A DNA stretch of 64,000 nucleotides from assembly GCA_949752735.1 (NCBI GenBank), contig OX457042.1, positions 60,264,725-60,328,724 on the forward strand, in the 5' to 3' direction. Position numbers and translations under genes: made by a program. Below, one piece after another: positions 23,379-33,661 of this stretch. Every line of letters begins with the position of its first letter. Position 1 is the stretch's first letter. Source of the DNA: Lumbricus terrestris. Taxonomy: Eukaryota > Annelida > Clitellata > Crassiclitellata > Lumbricidae. The notes under the pieces were generated by a model. It had not been told where the DNA came from, did not search any database, and saw only the letters and a list, made by a program, of their open reading frames with translations.

Positions 23379-23654
23379 GTAGGTCTTATCACTAGCATAG
23401 GCTACAAAAATATCGAAGAAGAAAAGGTTCTTTAGAATGTTCGAAGGCTAGGCCTAACCCAATTTCGGTAAAGCACAACAATAGACGCTGGTTGATTATC
23501 TGTCGACCTAAGTCCACGAATTTAACTTTCGCCACCGCTTTAGAGCTCCTATTACACACCTGAGCGACCTTTTTAAAGATAAATCCTGCTCTACTCTCCA
23601 CGTTCAATATTCAACACCAGCAGTTACTGTCAACAAAAGCTCCGCTTCCGAAGG

Positions 23655-23885
23655 GGGGGGCGGTATAGAGTAATGGCTAACACGCCGGCCAAGAGTGCGA
23701 GAGGTAGTGAGTTCGAGCCCCCATTGGGCGGATATGCTTTGTAGGCTGCTATTAAGATTTATGAATTCTGTAATCTGAGTTCCTGTAAATTGTTTCAACT
23801 GCCTAATAATATTGTATAGGCCTACTGTAACTGGCTGTGGTCTGTCAACCGGATTGTTGATTAAACAAAAATTATTATTATTATT
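23655..23885 (+). mobile_element. tRNA-derived SINE (third family)
   Basis: Head with A-box-like 'GGTATAGAGTAATGGCTAAC' and B-box 'GAGTTCGAGCCCC' (23708-23722), a 3' body, and an (ATT)n tail at about 23868-23885. The body differs from the SINEs at 1339 and 22889. Confidence 0.65.
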
Positions 23886-24292
23886 GAAGCCTCCAACGAC
23901 GGTAGGCCTATATTTAATTTTTTTTGTTCTTTCTTTGGCCTGGTTGATAAGAAACGAAAGGATTGCGTTGCCAGGCCTACACTTAAGCGCTAACTGTGTA
24001 TTATACTAGACTAAAATCTTTACTCCATTAACTACACACCACATTGAAGCGCCTATCTCAAAGTGCTTAGTACCTACTGCTTACCTAGATTAAGTAATTC
24101 AACAATAATTATTTGCATTAACAGTAATTGTTAATCTAATCAATCCGTTAACTAGAGAAGAAGCCCAATGTTAAGCGGAGTGACGTCGTTTGGATTTAAC
24201 AGAGAATGGTTTACATTTAAATAATTATAACTTCAGATGCGACAGATGAACGAAATGAATCTCCATCTAGTACATCGGTGAGATGATGCAAT
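23886..24292. other. No gene recognised
   Basis: AT-rich sequence with TAGGCCTA words between the SINE tail and the hAT-like element at 24301. No domain or repeat of known type seen. Confidence 0.5.
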
Positions 24293-24300
24293 AGTTTTCT

Positions 24301-25179
24301 CAGGCCCGCATTAAGGTAGGTGCTAAGGGTGCTGCAGCACCCGGACCCGCAGCTTCGAGTGGCCCGCATTTTCTAAAGTGATGAAATTTCTTATCGAGGA
24401 TGCTGCAAAATTAATAAAATCGAAATTATGGTCGACGAAATTTTGACAATGTTCTCCCACACTGTCTTGAAATTGATTAACTCGAACTGTTTATGAATTC
24501 GTTGACATCGCAGGAACTTGTTATTAATTAAATATTTTGTCTTTGGGAAGTGTGACATTTCAACAGTTGTTTAACCAACACGTTGACCGCCTACACGCCA
24601 TGTTAAATGATTGCAGCCATTACGAGTTAACTCGTACTGGGCGGTCAACGTGTTAATAAAATAGCCTACGAAGTATATCTTCGCAGCTCAACTTCAATTA
24701 TGTCAATGACAATTATAGCTCTGCTAGTAGCCTATAAATTATTATGAAATTTCGCAAGGTTTCCCTGTAGGCTTTATGCGAATCTTAACTTTCTAAATCC
24801 AAACTCGAAATGACGAATCAATTAGGCCTATTGTTAAACTTGAACATGGAGGAATTTGATAAAATTAAACTTAGTCAAGTAATATAATAATTTTAAAAAT
24901 TGATTTGAATCATTAATTTCATAATTATTGCTTGCCTTTCGTTCCTGCTTGTCAGCCGTAACTGTACTCTATAATTGTCTGAAGCTTTTTTCGTCGTATT
25001 AAATACGACATAAGAAACCCATTCTTAGGTATAGCTCATAACTTCATACGCATTAGTAAACATGGTAGGCCTATAGGCCTCGTCCTGATTATGTGCCTGA
25101 TGAACATATGGCTGACAGAAGGGGCCCGAAAGGTTTACACCACAGCACCCGGGTCCGCAGTAGCCTTAATGCTGCTCTG
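24301..25179. mobile_element. hAT-like non-autonomous element (879 bp)
   Basis: Ends CAGGCCCGCATTAAGG and, reversed, CAGAGCAGCATTAAGG, with 'GCAGCACCCGG(A/G)CCGCAG' blocks just inside both ends. A perfect 8-bp target duplication, AGTTTTCT, lies at 24293-24300 and 25180-25187. No transposase. A CACGTTGACCGCC...GGGCGGTCAACGTG hairpin lies in the middle (about 24579-24652). Confidence 0.92.
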
Positions 25180-25587
25180 AGTTTTCTTAATCTAAATTGC
25201 ATAGCAACAGGTTAAAGGACATCGTACGAACTTTGGTGACTTCACCAGAACTGACAATTTACTGAAATATTGTGTCTTATGGTAACAACGTGACGTACGC
25301 CATTAGAATTTAACAGTAGCCTAACTGTTGTTTTTCTGTGACACAGTGGCAGAGAACTTATAAGAAATCAGATGATTAGATTGAAATGTACCACGATAAT
25401 TTATCATAACTTTTTTAAAATTATTTTAATATTGAACTGAAGTTTTGTCATAGAAAATTCAAAATAGACTATGAACATTTTACGTGACGTTCATCACCGA
25501 ATTGCAACCTTACTAAAATACATCATTACCAGTTTCGGCTACTTGCGTTCAAATCTTATCGAGATTTTGAGGCTATTGTTTGTACAC
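25180..25587. other. No gene recognised
   Basis: AT-rich spacer between the hAT-like element and the LINE tail; nothing recognised. Confidence 0.5.
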
Positions 25588-25597
25588 TAGTTGATAG

Positions 25598-25655
<58 letters not shown>

Positions 25656-25685
25656 GTCATCGCCATCGTCCTCGTCGTCGTCGTC

Positions 25686-25748
<63 letters not shown>

Positions 25749-25764
25749 TTCATCATCATCATCG

Positions 25765-25821
<57 letters not shown>
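25598..25821. repeat. (ATC)n microsatellite, about 220 bp
   Basis: Almost pure TCA/GAT trinucleotides with a few interruptions (CGTC, CTTC). It sits exactly where the minus-strand LINE ends, so it is best read as an expanded (GAT)n LINE 3' tail. Apparent poly-Ser, poly-Asp and poly-Met frames are artefacts. Confidence 0.9.
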
Positions 25822-25859
25822 ATGTCCATTGGTTCATCGCCCGTACGTGCTTGATGCTT

Positions 25860-26049
25860 GTTCTATCATCTACCAATTTGTCTTTCTCTTGCTATGTGGC
25901 TCAATTGCTGCAATGATCTGTCTCCACAATATTCCGCGATGTCATCCTTCCAATCTCTGAAGGGATGTCCCCTGTTGTTCGTCCGTTCCATAATGCCAAA
26001 CACCAGCGTCTTGAGTTTCCTGGAGTCGTCCATTCTGCATAATGCGTCC
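25860..26049 (-). pseudogene. LINE protein C-terminus (outer LINE)
   Basis: 'CRMDDSRKLKTLVFGIM' then 'RGHPFRDWKDDIAEY' and 'LSHIARERQ': the post-RT arm found at the end of many non-LTR retrotransposon polymerases (R-x-M...R-G-x-P...W-x-D-D-I). It is interrupted at its 5' side by the hAT element. Confidence 0.75.
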
Positions 26050-26205
26050 AAACAGTTCAGTAGCGTAGCTAGGGGGGGGCAGAGGGGGACACGTGTCCCC
26101 GGGCGCCGGAGGAGGGGGCGCCAAATGAGGGTTAAAATAAATAATTTTTACACAAGATACTTATCTAATTTATCCAGTTTTGGCGCCCCCAAATATCCAG
26201 TTTAA

Positions 26206-27398
26206 CCAGCTCATTACTTACGAAAATCACTTGTCAGACACGATTTTGGCGCCCCATTGAACACTTAGGGGCAACCACAATGTGAGATTGGCTAGTCTGA
26301 ATCTGGAATGAATATCTGCATTCTACATCTATGGCCCGCTGGCCGATGATAATGAGGGTCGGGACCGGGGGAGGGGGTTACTGGGGGTAAGCCGTGTACT
26401 GCCCTGGGCAACATTAGTGGCAACATCTTTCCGCGTGTAGGCAGCCAGAAGGCTGGTCTTGCTTTATCCCGTAGGAAACCCTACGGGCCAAGCAAGACTT
26501 GTCGCCCGTGACTCCATCTAGGATCCTCAGACTCCAGTAAGGAATATTATCATTAACCATCTGCTGCATGCATCTCGGAAACTGACACCTGATGCTGCAG
26601 CTACGTGTGTTCCAGTGTCAATAGGTCAAAGTACAAGGGACACCTTCAATAAGATGCAGAGATAAGCCTGACTCGTTCCCTTCAGATATTCGATTCTGAA
26701 GCAGTTGGGTCAAATGAAGCATCTATTCCTACTTCCTTGAAAACATTATATATGATATATAGGCCATAGCTTATGCTATTCAGTTTAATTAACAGAAAAG
26801 TCTTCGTTTTGCAGTACACACATAGGCCCTGGCCCTATAGCATACTACAGATCAGCTAGGCCTACATGGTTTTTGAATTGTGAAGTTTCTTCGAGAGCAG
26901 GTATGTGTTACGAAAATCCTATGATATATCAAAAGTAAATATTATAGGCTTGCATAGTTTATTAGTTTAATCTTATTTCAGTATGCCGTTTTATAAAAAC
27001 TGTCGCATATTACTTTTTGTATTGCAAGAAGTAAAATGTTTAAAATTTGGTAAAGAATGTTTTCAAAACAGAAATAAGCTGGTGATCCTTTATCACAATT
27101 ATTTTACCACTTAAAAATGGGTTGATTTTATATAGATTTGTTACATTTTAAAAACTACAGAGTAGGACTATTTACATTTTTAAGTTAAGTAATACAAATG
27201 TAATGTAAATCTTCGAAAATATCTCGGCGCTCACAAATAATTTGAAATAAATTAAACGCCATAATAGGCCTACATCTCGGATTTCTCACCGGTGCAATAG
27301 GCCTATAAAATAAAGTCTGCAACAGCGAGACTCCTCTAGGTTGAGATAGTTGAAGGTCTTTGTGGGCAAGAGATACACTAGTAGAGTATTTTTCAGCC
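26206..27398. other. 5' non-coding part of the hAT transposon
   Basis: No coding domain. A short hairpin (CCGTAGGAAACCCTACGG, about 26469-26486) and several TAGGCCTA words are visible. The promoter of the transposase should lie here, but no core motif is clear. Confidence 0.4.
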
Positions 27399-29750
27399 AT
27401 GCCGAGGAAAAAACTAAGTGGAGCCGAAGGTCGTAAAAGAAAGAAAGAATCTGAAAAGACATCAAAAAGTCTAGTACCTTTCTGGCGAGTTTCTTTAAAA
27501 AAGCCAAGGTGAAAGAAGCTGAATCTGAAGATTACAACTCTTCAGAATCAGAAGACGGTGAAAGCGGACATCAACAACATGAAAACGATGGATACGACAC
27601 TGTTGACCAGGTCGAACCATACGAAGGCCACAACACGGAGCAAAGCATGGTTCAGACAGATATGCTACGGACTGTGCCGAGGAAACCACCGAAGATGTTG
27701 CTGTTGAACAGGTTCAACAAGACGATGAACTTGGTGACGGGGACGGGGACGCTGCAACTGAAGAATCTTCAGTTGAAGAAGCTGATGATGTTTCCCTGCT
27801 GTAGGCCTACTAAGGTTTCATGATGTTGGCTACTTGGAATACGATGAAACGACAAGACTATCGATAATATCACAGCCTCTTCGTGATGAAATGATTTCAC
27901 TCGGATCAGGGTCTTTTCAACACAGAGACAGTCTACCACCATCAGTCACCGGTGAACGATCAATTACATCGGCATGGTTCAAACGTCGACTAGCTAATGG
28001 CGTGGAAGTGAATAGATCGTGGTTATTATATTCCCCAATCAATGGAGCTACTTACTGCTTCTGCTGTCTGCTGTTCACATCATCGAATTCAAACTCCCGA
28101 TCTTCGTTTGAGCTAGCCAATGGATTCAACAAGTGGAAAAAGCCAGAGAAGTTGCTGGCACATGAGAACAGTCCCAGTCACCGCACATCTTTTACAACAT
28201 GGAAAGAAGCCGAACGGAGGATAATTGCTGGTACTGGAATTGATGCAGAGGTTCAAGCTCAAATTCAATTGGAAAAACAACGTTGGCGAGATATCTTGCA
28301 GAGAATACTTACATGTATTAAATTTCTGGTTTCACAAAATTTGGCCCTGCGTGGCCATGAGGAAAATCTGAGAGCAGCTGAGGATAGAAATGTTGGAAAC
28401 TTTCTATCTGTTATCAAACTTGTGGCTCAGTATGATCCACTGTTGTCAAAGCACCTACAACATGGGCGTGAAAATCCTGGATCAGTGTCTTATTTGTCAC
28501 CGGAAATCCAGAATGAATTCATCCACATACTTGCGTTGACAGTGAGGAACCAGCTGTTGAGTGAAATCAGAAAAAACAAATACTATGGCATCTTATTTGA
28601 CTCAACTCCTGATTTAGCACATCGGGAACAGCTTTCTCAAGTCATCAGATATGTGGATGTGGATTTTGCAACGAAGAAAGTGACCATCAAAGAATCATTC
28701 TTAGGTTATGTTGAGATACATGCCAAGGATGCAGCAAGCCTCGAAAGAGTCATCTTGGAGAAACTGGACTCTGACAACATACCCCTGGCCGATTGTCGAT
28801 CACAATGTTATGACAATGCTGCTGTGATGAGTGGGCACATTTCTGGTCTTCAACAGCGAATTTGTGCCAAAAATCACAGAGCATTGTTTGTGAATTGTGA
28901 CAACCACAGCTTGAACTTAGCGGGACTTCATTCAGATAAACAGGATTCAGTTGTCGTCACGTTTTTTGGCACGATTGAAAGCATTTATGCGTATTTCTCT
29001 CGTTCGACAATTCGATGGGAGGAGTTGAAGAAAGCTGTCCCGCTCACAATGAAGAGGGAATCTGAAACTCGTTGGAGTGCTCGTTCAGACGCTGTTAAAG
29101 CTGTTTACCAAGGACTCGACGAACTAGTAGGACTGCTAGAAAAACTCTCTGAAGATGTAGCCATGACACACGAAACCAGAAGTGATGCAGGGCAGTTGCT
29201 GGCAAGTGTGCTAAACTTTGACTTCATAGTTCTACTACATTTCTGGAACGTAGTTCTGGGAAAAATTGATAGAGTCCAGAAACGTTTGCAGGATCCAACC
29301 ATGAATTTCAAAGAAGCAGCAACTGACCCCGAATCATTGGAGCAAGAATTTGTGACGCTCCGTGATGATTTGAGCCAGATGGCTGTAGACAATGCAATGG
29401 TAAAGTGCACAGCCTGGGGGATAGAGACAAACAGAAGACCTAGGCGACGTCGAATGATGCCAGGAGAAATGGCCAGAGATGCAGGACTGTCAGCAGAAGA
29501 AGAAATTGTGCGTGTTATGAAGGGTGTATGTGATCGACTTCAGCAGGAGGTAGTAACACGATTTTCGCGACTGAAGGACTTGAACGACAAATTTGGATTT
29601 CTTTTGGATGTTAAAACTCTTCTCTCTGAGACAGATGTGGAAGCACTTCGCCGTAATTGTGTAAATTTTGGAAATTTTTACGATACAGACATCAATGGTC
29701 ACGAACTGTTGACAGAAATCGAAGACTGCAAAATGCTGCTGAACACCCGG
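27399..29750 (+). pseudogene. hAT transposase, ZMYM/DUF4371 type (N-terminal and catalytic part)
   Basis: The probable start ATG at 27399 gives 'MPRKKLSGAEGRKRKK', a common start in this family. Frameshifts near 27485 and 27800 break the acidic N-terminal region. From 27834 a long frame is open: 'ITSAWFKRRLANGVEV' and 'YCFCCLLF' (TTF-type zinc-finger region), 'YGILFDSTPD' (first catalytic Asp region), 'ADCRSQCYDNAAVMSG' (second region), 'NCDNHSLNLAG' and 'KRESETRWSAR'. The family cuts and pastes DNA with an RNase-H-fold active site and gives 8-bp duplications. A Gypsy element interrupts it at 29750; the dimerisation tail is at 38390. It also resembles host ZMYM-like genes, but the terminal repeats make it a transposon. 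Confidence 0.9.
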
Positions 29751-29886
29751 TGTGCCGGTATGATTGACACTTAGGCAGGCCACGCCCACAGCTGCATGTG
29801 GGATGCCCGGTTGCGGGCACCAAGGCAGTCGAATAACACACGTACTCGAGCACACACGTCTTGTATATCCTAGACTAAACGATACA
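29751..29886 (+). repeat. Gypsy 5' LTR
   Basis: Begins TGTGCCGGTATGATTG and ends AAACGATACA. It is directly followed by TGGCGTCAGAAGCGG, the expected position of the primer-binding site for minus-strand DNA synthesis. It differs from the 3' LTR at only a couple of positions (for example CGATACA against CTATACA). Confidence 0.93.
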
Positions 29887-29949
29887 TGGCGTCAGAAGCG
29901 GTGATTTAGCACCCACTCAACAACGACGACAACGACGAAAAAAACCACA

Positions 29950-32269
29950 ATGGCGGCGGCTTCGCAAATACCTATTCCAGCGCCCTTAAAGACCTCGAAC
30001 TTGGCCAGTGACTGGAAGCGATTTAAAGGACAATGGACTAATTACGTCAAAGCGGCGAAGATAGACCGCGAAGAGAACGATTGCCAGGCGGCAATCTTTC
30101 TGGGTCTGATGCATACGAAATATTCGCCACAATGGACTTTGCACAAGAAGAACATAAGACCGATCCCGTCAGGCTAATCGAAGCGTTCGAGAACCATTGC
30201 ATTGGCGAGGTCAACGAAGTCTATGAGCGATACGTCTTGCACCGCAGACAGCAGGAGTCAGATGAGACATTTGATTCCTTCCTCGGTGACCTGCGACGTC
30301 TCATCAAAACCTGCGGTTATGGAACAGCCGAGGAGTCAACCATCCGTGACCGGATTGTCCTCGGCATCCGTGATGACGCGACGCGCAAGAAATTGCTTCA
30401 GACGCGCAAACTGACGCTGATACAAGCGATCGATATTTGCCGATCGTCAGAGGCAACGACGCGTCAACTGAAGTCCATGACGTCGCCAAAGGACGCCCTG
30501 CAAGCGCTGACTCATCAGCAACAACGTCGTCGATCGCCGACTCCGCATGCGAAGCCACAACAACCGTCGGACCGCCACGATGTGCAACAGGCGCGCAGAA
30601 GCTACATGTACTCGCATAAACCGTCGGACACCGAATGCCCGTATTGCGGCCAACTACATAAACCATCAAGGCATGCGTGTCCCGCCTTTGGGAAGGTTTG
30701 CTCAAATTGTCGTAAGCCCAACCATTACAGCCTCATGTGCCGAGCCAGACGATCGACGTCGCATGTGAGAGAGATACAAGAATCCGACGAATGGCTTCTG
30801 GCGCTGGACAACACAGACAACCGCCGCGTCTACAGCCACATCCTAGTCAACGAAGTGAAGGTGAAATTTCTTTTAGACTGCGGTTCCTCTGTTAATCTGT
30901 TGCCAGCATCCATCTATGCCAAAATCGATGGGAAGAAATTGCGACCGCCTCGATCCACTCTTCGCATGTTCGACCGGACTGAATTGCGAACGCTAGGCAT
31001 GCTGACGGCCACGGTCAGGCATCCGATCACGCTAAGGACTTTCGACGTCGATTTCTATGTGACGGAACGTGAGAATCCAATTCTCGGCATCGATGCCTGT
31101 CGTCGGCTGGACCTGCTACGCGTCGTGGAGGAAAACATCTGCGAAATTCGGGAGGTCAGCGCATCGTCACCTAGCAACTCACAGGTATCCTTTAGTCTAA
31201 CCGAAGCTGATGTGTTCGCTCGTTACACCGACCTGTTTGACGGATCATTGGGCATGCTTAAAGGAGACGTGTGTCTGGAAATCGATCCTCTCGTTCCTCC
31301 GGTGCGCATGCCACTGCGACGCCTTCCGGTGGCTGTACGCGATAAAATAAAATTGGAATTGCAAAGGCTAACAACAGACGGCGTCATCACACCCATTTCG
31401 GAGCCCACACCATGGGTGTCAGCACTATTGGTTGTGACAAAACCAAATGGTGCCCTGAGAATCTGCATTGATCCGAAGCCGTTAAATAAGGCACTTAAGC
31501 GGTGCACTTACTACATGCCTACCATTGATGACGTCCTGCCAAAACTAGCTGGAGTCAAAGTGTTTTCCACGGTGGACATCAAACAAGCATTTTGGCATTT
31601 GAGACTTGATGACGCTTCCAGTCGATTGACCACCTTTGAAACCCCGTTTGGACGATACCGATGGCTTCGTATGCCTTTTGGGATTTCGCCTGCACCGGAA
31701 ATCTGGCAATCTAGAGTGCATGCGGCGATTTCTGGCCTAAAAGGAATCTTCTGCATCGCTGACGACATCCTAGTGACGGGTTCCGGAGACACGGTGGCGC
31801 TTGCAACACGTGACCACGACGCAAATTTAATGGCCCTGCTGGATCGCTGTCGTGCGCAGGGTCTGAAGCTGAATAAGGAGAAATTTCAGCTGAATCGACC
31901 ATCCATCACATTTATGGGTCATGAACTTACCAATGAAGGCTTACGCCCCGACCCCAAGAAGATAATGGCAATACAGCAGATGCCATATCCGAACGACCAA
32001 GCGGCCCTACAGCGCGTATTGGGCATGGCGACTTATCTAGCGCGTTTCTGTCCGCATTTCAGCGAAATTACGGCCCCATTACGCGAATTACTCGCGGCTG
32101 AAAATGAGTTTCGCTTTGACACGCGACACAACGAGGCCTTCGACCGTTTGAAGGCATTGTTAGCATCGGCCCCGGTGCTCCGATACTTCGCGCCAGGCAA
32201 GCCTATCACTATACAGGCGGATGCTTCGAAATCAGGCCTAGGTTCAGTTTTGATGCAAAATGGACAGGT
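29950..32269 (+). pseudogene. Gypsy gag-pol: gag, protease, reverse transcriptase, RNase H start
   Basis: The start ATG at 29950 gives a Gag-like 'SDWKRFKGQWTNYVKA', then a frameshift near 30095 into the long frame. Zinc knuckles follow ('CPYCGQLHKPSRHACP', 'CSNCRKPNHYSLMC'). The retropepsin site reads 'FLLDCGSSVNLLP' (D-C-G where D-T/S-G is usual). RT blocks are 'WVSALLVVTKPNGALRICID', 'FSTVDIKQAFWHL', 'LRMPFGISPAPEIWQ' and 'CIADDILVTG' (I-A-D-D in the Y-x-D-D position). RNase H begins 'ITIQADASKSGLGSVL' and is cut at 32279 by a LINE fragment. Frameshift and insertions make it inactive. Confidence 0.92.
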
Positions 32270-32279
32270 AATTGAATAC

Positions 32280-32756
32280 AACAAAGAAAAAGATATTAGA
32301 AACATGTGTATTCAGCACAGCGTTATATGCATGCGAAACCTGGACACTAAAAAAGGAAGACAAAAGGAGGATACTAGCGTTCGAAATGTATTGTTACAGA
32401 AGAATACTACAAATAAAGTGGACACAGAAAATAACTAACGTAGAAGTGCGAAGAAGACTTAACAGCAAATCAGATATGATAGAAACAATAATCAAAAGGA
32501 AATTACAACTATTCGGACACATCTGTAGAATGGGTGATGGTAGAAAGATAAAGCAGGTAATGATAGGAATCATGGAGGGAGCAGGGAGGAAGGGAAGACC
32601 ATGCAGGGAATGGCTGCAGGACATAGAAGAGTGGTGTGGAATAAACATACAAGAGTTAACACATCGAGCAAAGGATCGGGAATTATGGAGAAGAGTAGTC
32701 AAGTGCGCAGTGGACACCTACGGGCTATCAGCCCATGGATCTTGAAGAAGAAGAAG
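32280..32756 (+). mobile_element. 5'-truncated LINE fragment with 10-bp target duplication
   Basis: Flanked by AATTGAATAC at 32270-32279 and 32757-32766, and ending in a (GAA)n tail, as produced by target-primed reverse transcription. It encodes a LINE polymerase C-terminus: 'ALYACETWTLKKEDKRRI', 'RRILQIKWTQKITNVEV', 'LQLFGHICRMGDGRKI', 'RGRPCREW'-like 'GRKGRPCREWLQDIEEW'. The frame is open to a stop at 32743-32745. It splits the Gypsy RNase H. The protein resembles the outer LINE of the nest, so the same family was active before and after the Gypsy insertion. Confidence 0.93.
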
Positions 32757-32766
32757 AATTGAATAC

Positions 32767-33592
32767 GCATCTCGTGCACTGACCAAAACAGAGCAGGACT
32801 ACGCACAGATTGAAAAGGAGCTGCTGGCGATTGTGTTCGCTTTCGAAAGGTTTGACACCTATGTCTACGGTGGCACAATAGCAATTACTGTCGAGACGGA
32901 TCATCGACCCCTCCTCGCTATTGACAAAAAAGCGTTGGCTTCAGCCCCAAAACGCCTGCAGCGGATGCTGCTAAGACTTCAGCGCTACTCGTACGAGCTT
33001 GTCTACAAACGGGGCTCTGAGTTGATATTAGCAGACACTCTGTCGAGAGCCTATGTGGAGGGTGAGGCTAAAGCGACTAAATTTCCCGATCAGATAGCCT
33101 CACTAGACGGCGTTGATGAGGAACAGATGGCGGAGCTGCGAATGATTGCTTCTGCGGACACCGTGACTCGTCTAATCAATGCTGCAAAGGACGATGATGT
33201 TTATCGCAACTTAATACAGCAGATTGCTATCGGCTGGCCAGAGACTCCGACCACCCTGTCAGCGGATTTACGACCGTATCATACGTTCACTGATGAATTG
33301 ACCGTCAGCTGTGGCCTTGTCTATAAAGGTAATCGGGTAATTATACCCCCACAAATGCGTCCCCACATCTTGGAGCGACTGCACAGCGCTCACTCGGGTG
33401 TTAATGGCATCATTCGCCGCGCGAGGGAGACGATATATTGGCCAGGGCTGACAGCTGACATCAAACGAATCTCCGAGGCATGTCAAATATGCGCCCGTTA
33501 TCAACAGTCCGTTCAGAAGGAACCCCTGCTGCCTCACCCCGCACCGAGTAGAGTGTGGCAAAAGGTCGGCGTGGATATCTTCACGTTTGCAG
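32767..33592 (+). pseudogene. Gypsy RNase H (rest) and integrase N-terminus
   Basis: Continues the frame split by the LINE fragment: 'YASRALTKTEQDYAQIEKE' and 'VETDHRPLLAI' (RNase H), then the linker and the HHCC zinc-binding domain of the integrase ('LHSAHSGVNG', 'CQICARYQQS'), up to 'KVGVDIFTFAD', where the catalytic core begins (first Asp). It is interrupted at 33600 by the solo LTR. Confidence 0.9.
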
Positions 33593-33661
33593 ACACTGAC
33601 TGTGATCTTCCACAATCACCCACGATTTTCCAGTCTCTTCCGTGTTCTGCAGCGCAGCCTA

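Noticed and set aside
25591..25854. Poly-Ser, poly-Asp and poly-Met open frames
   Set aside because: They are the three readings of one (ATC)n microsatellite on both strands and contain no independent coding signal.
27834..29774. Domesticated ZMYM-like host gene
   Set aside because: The coding region sits between matching 16-bp terminal repeats with a perfect 8-bp duplication and has frameshifts, so it is a transposon copy.
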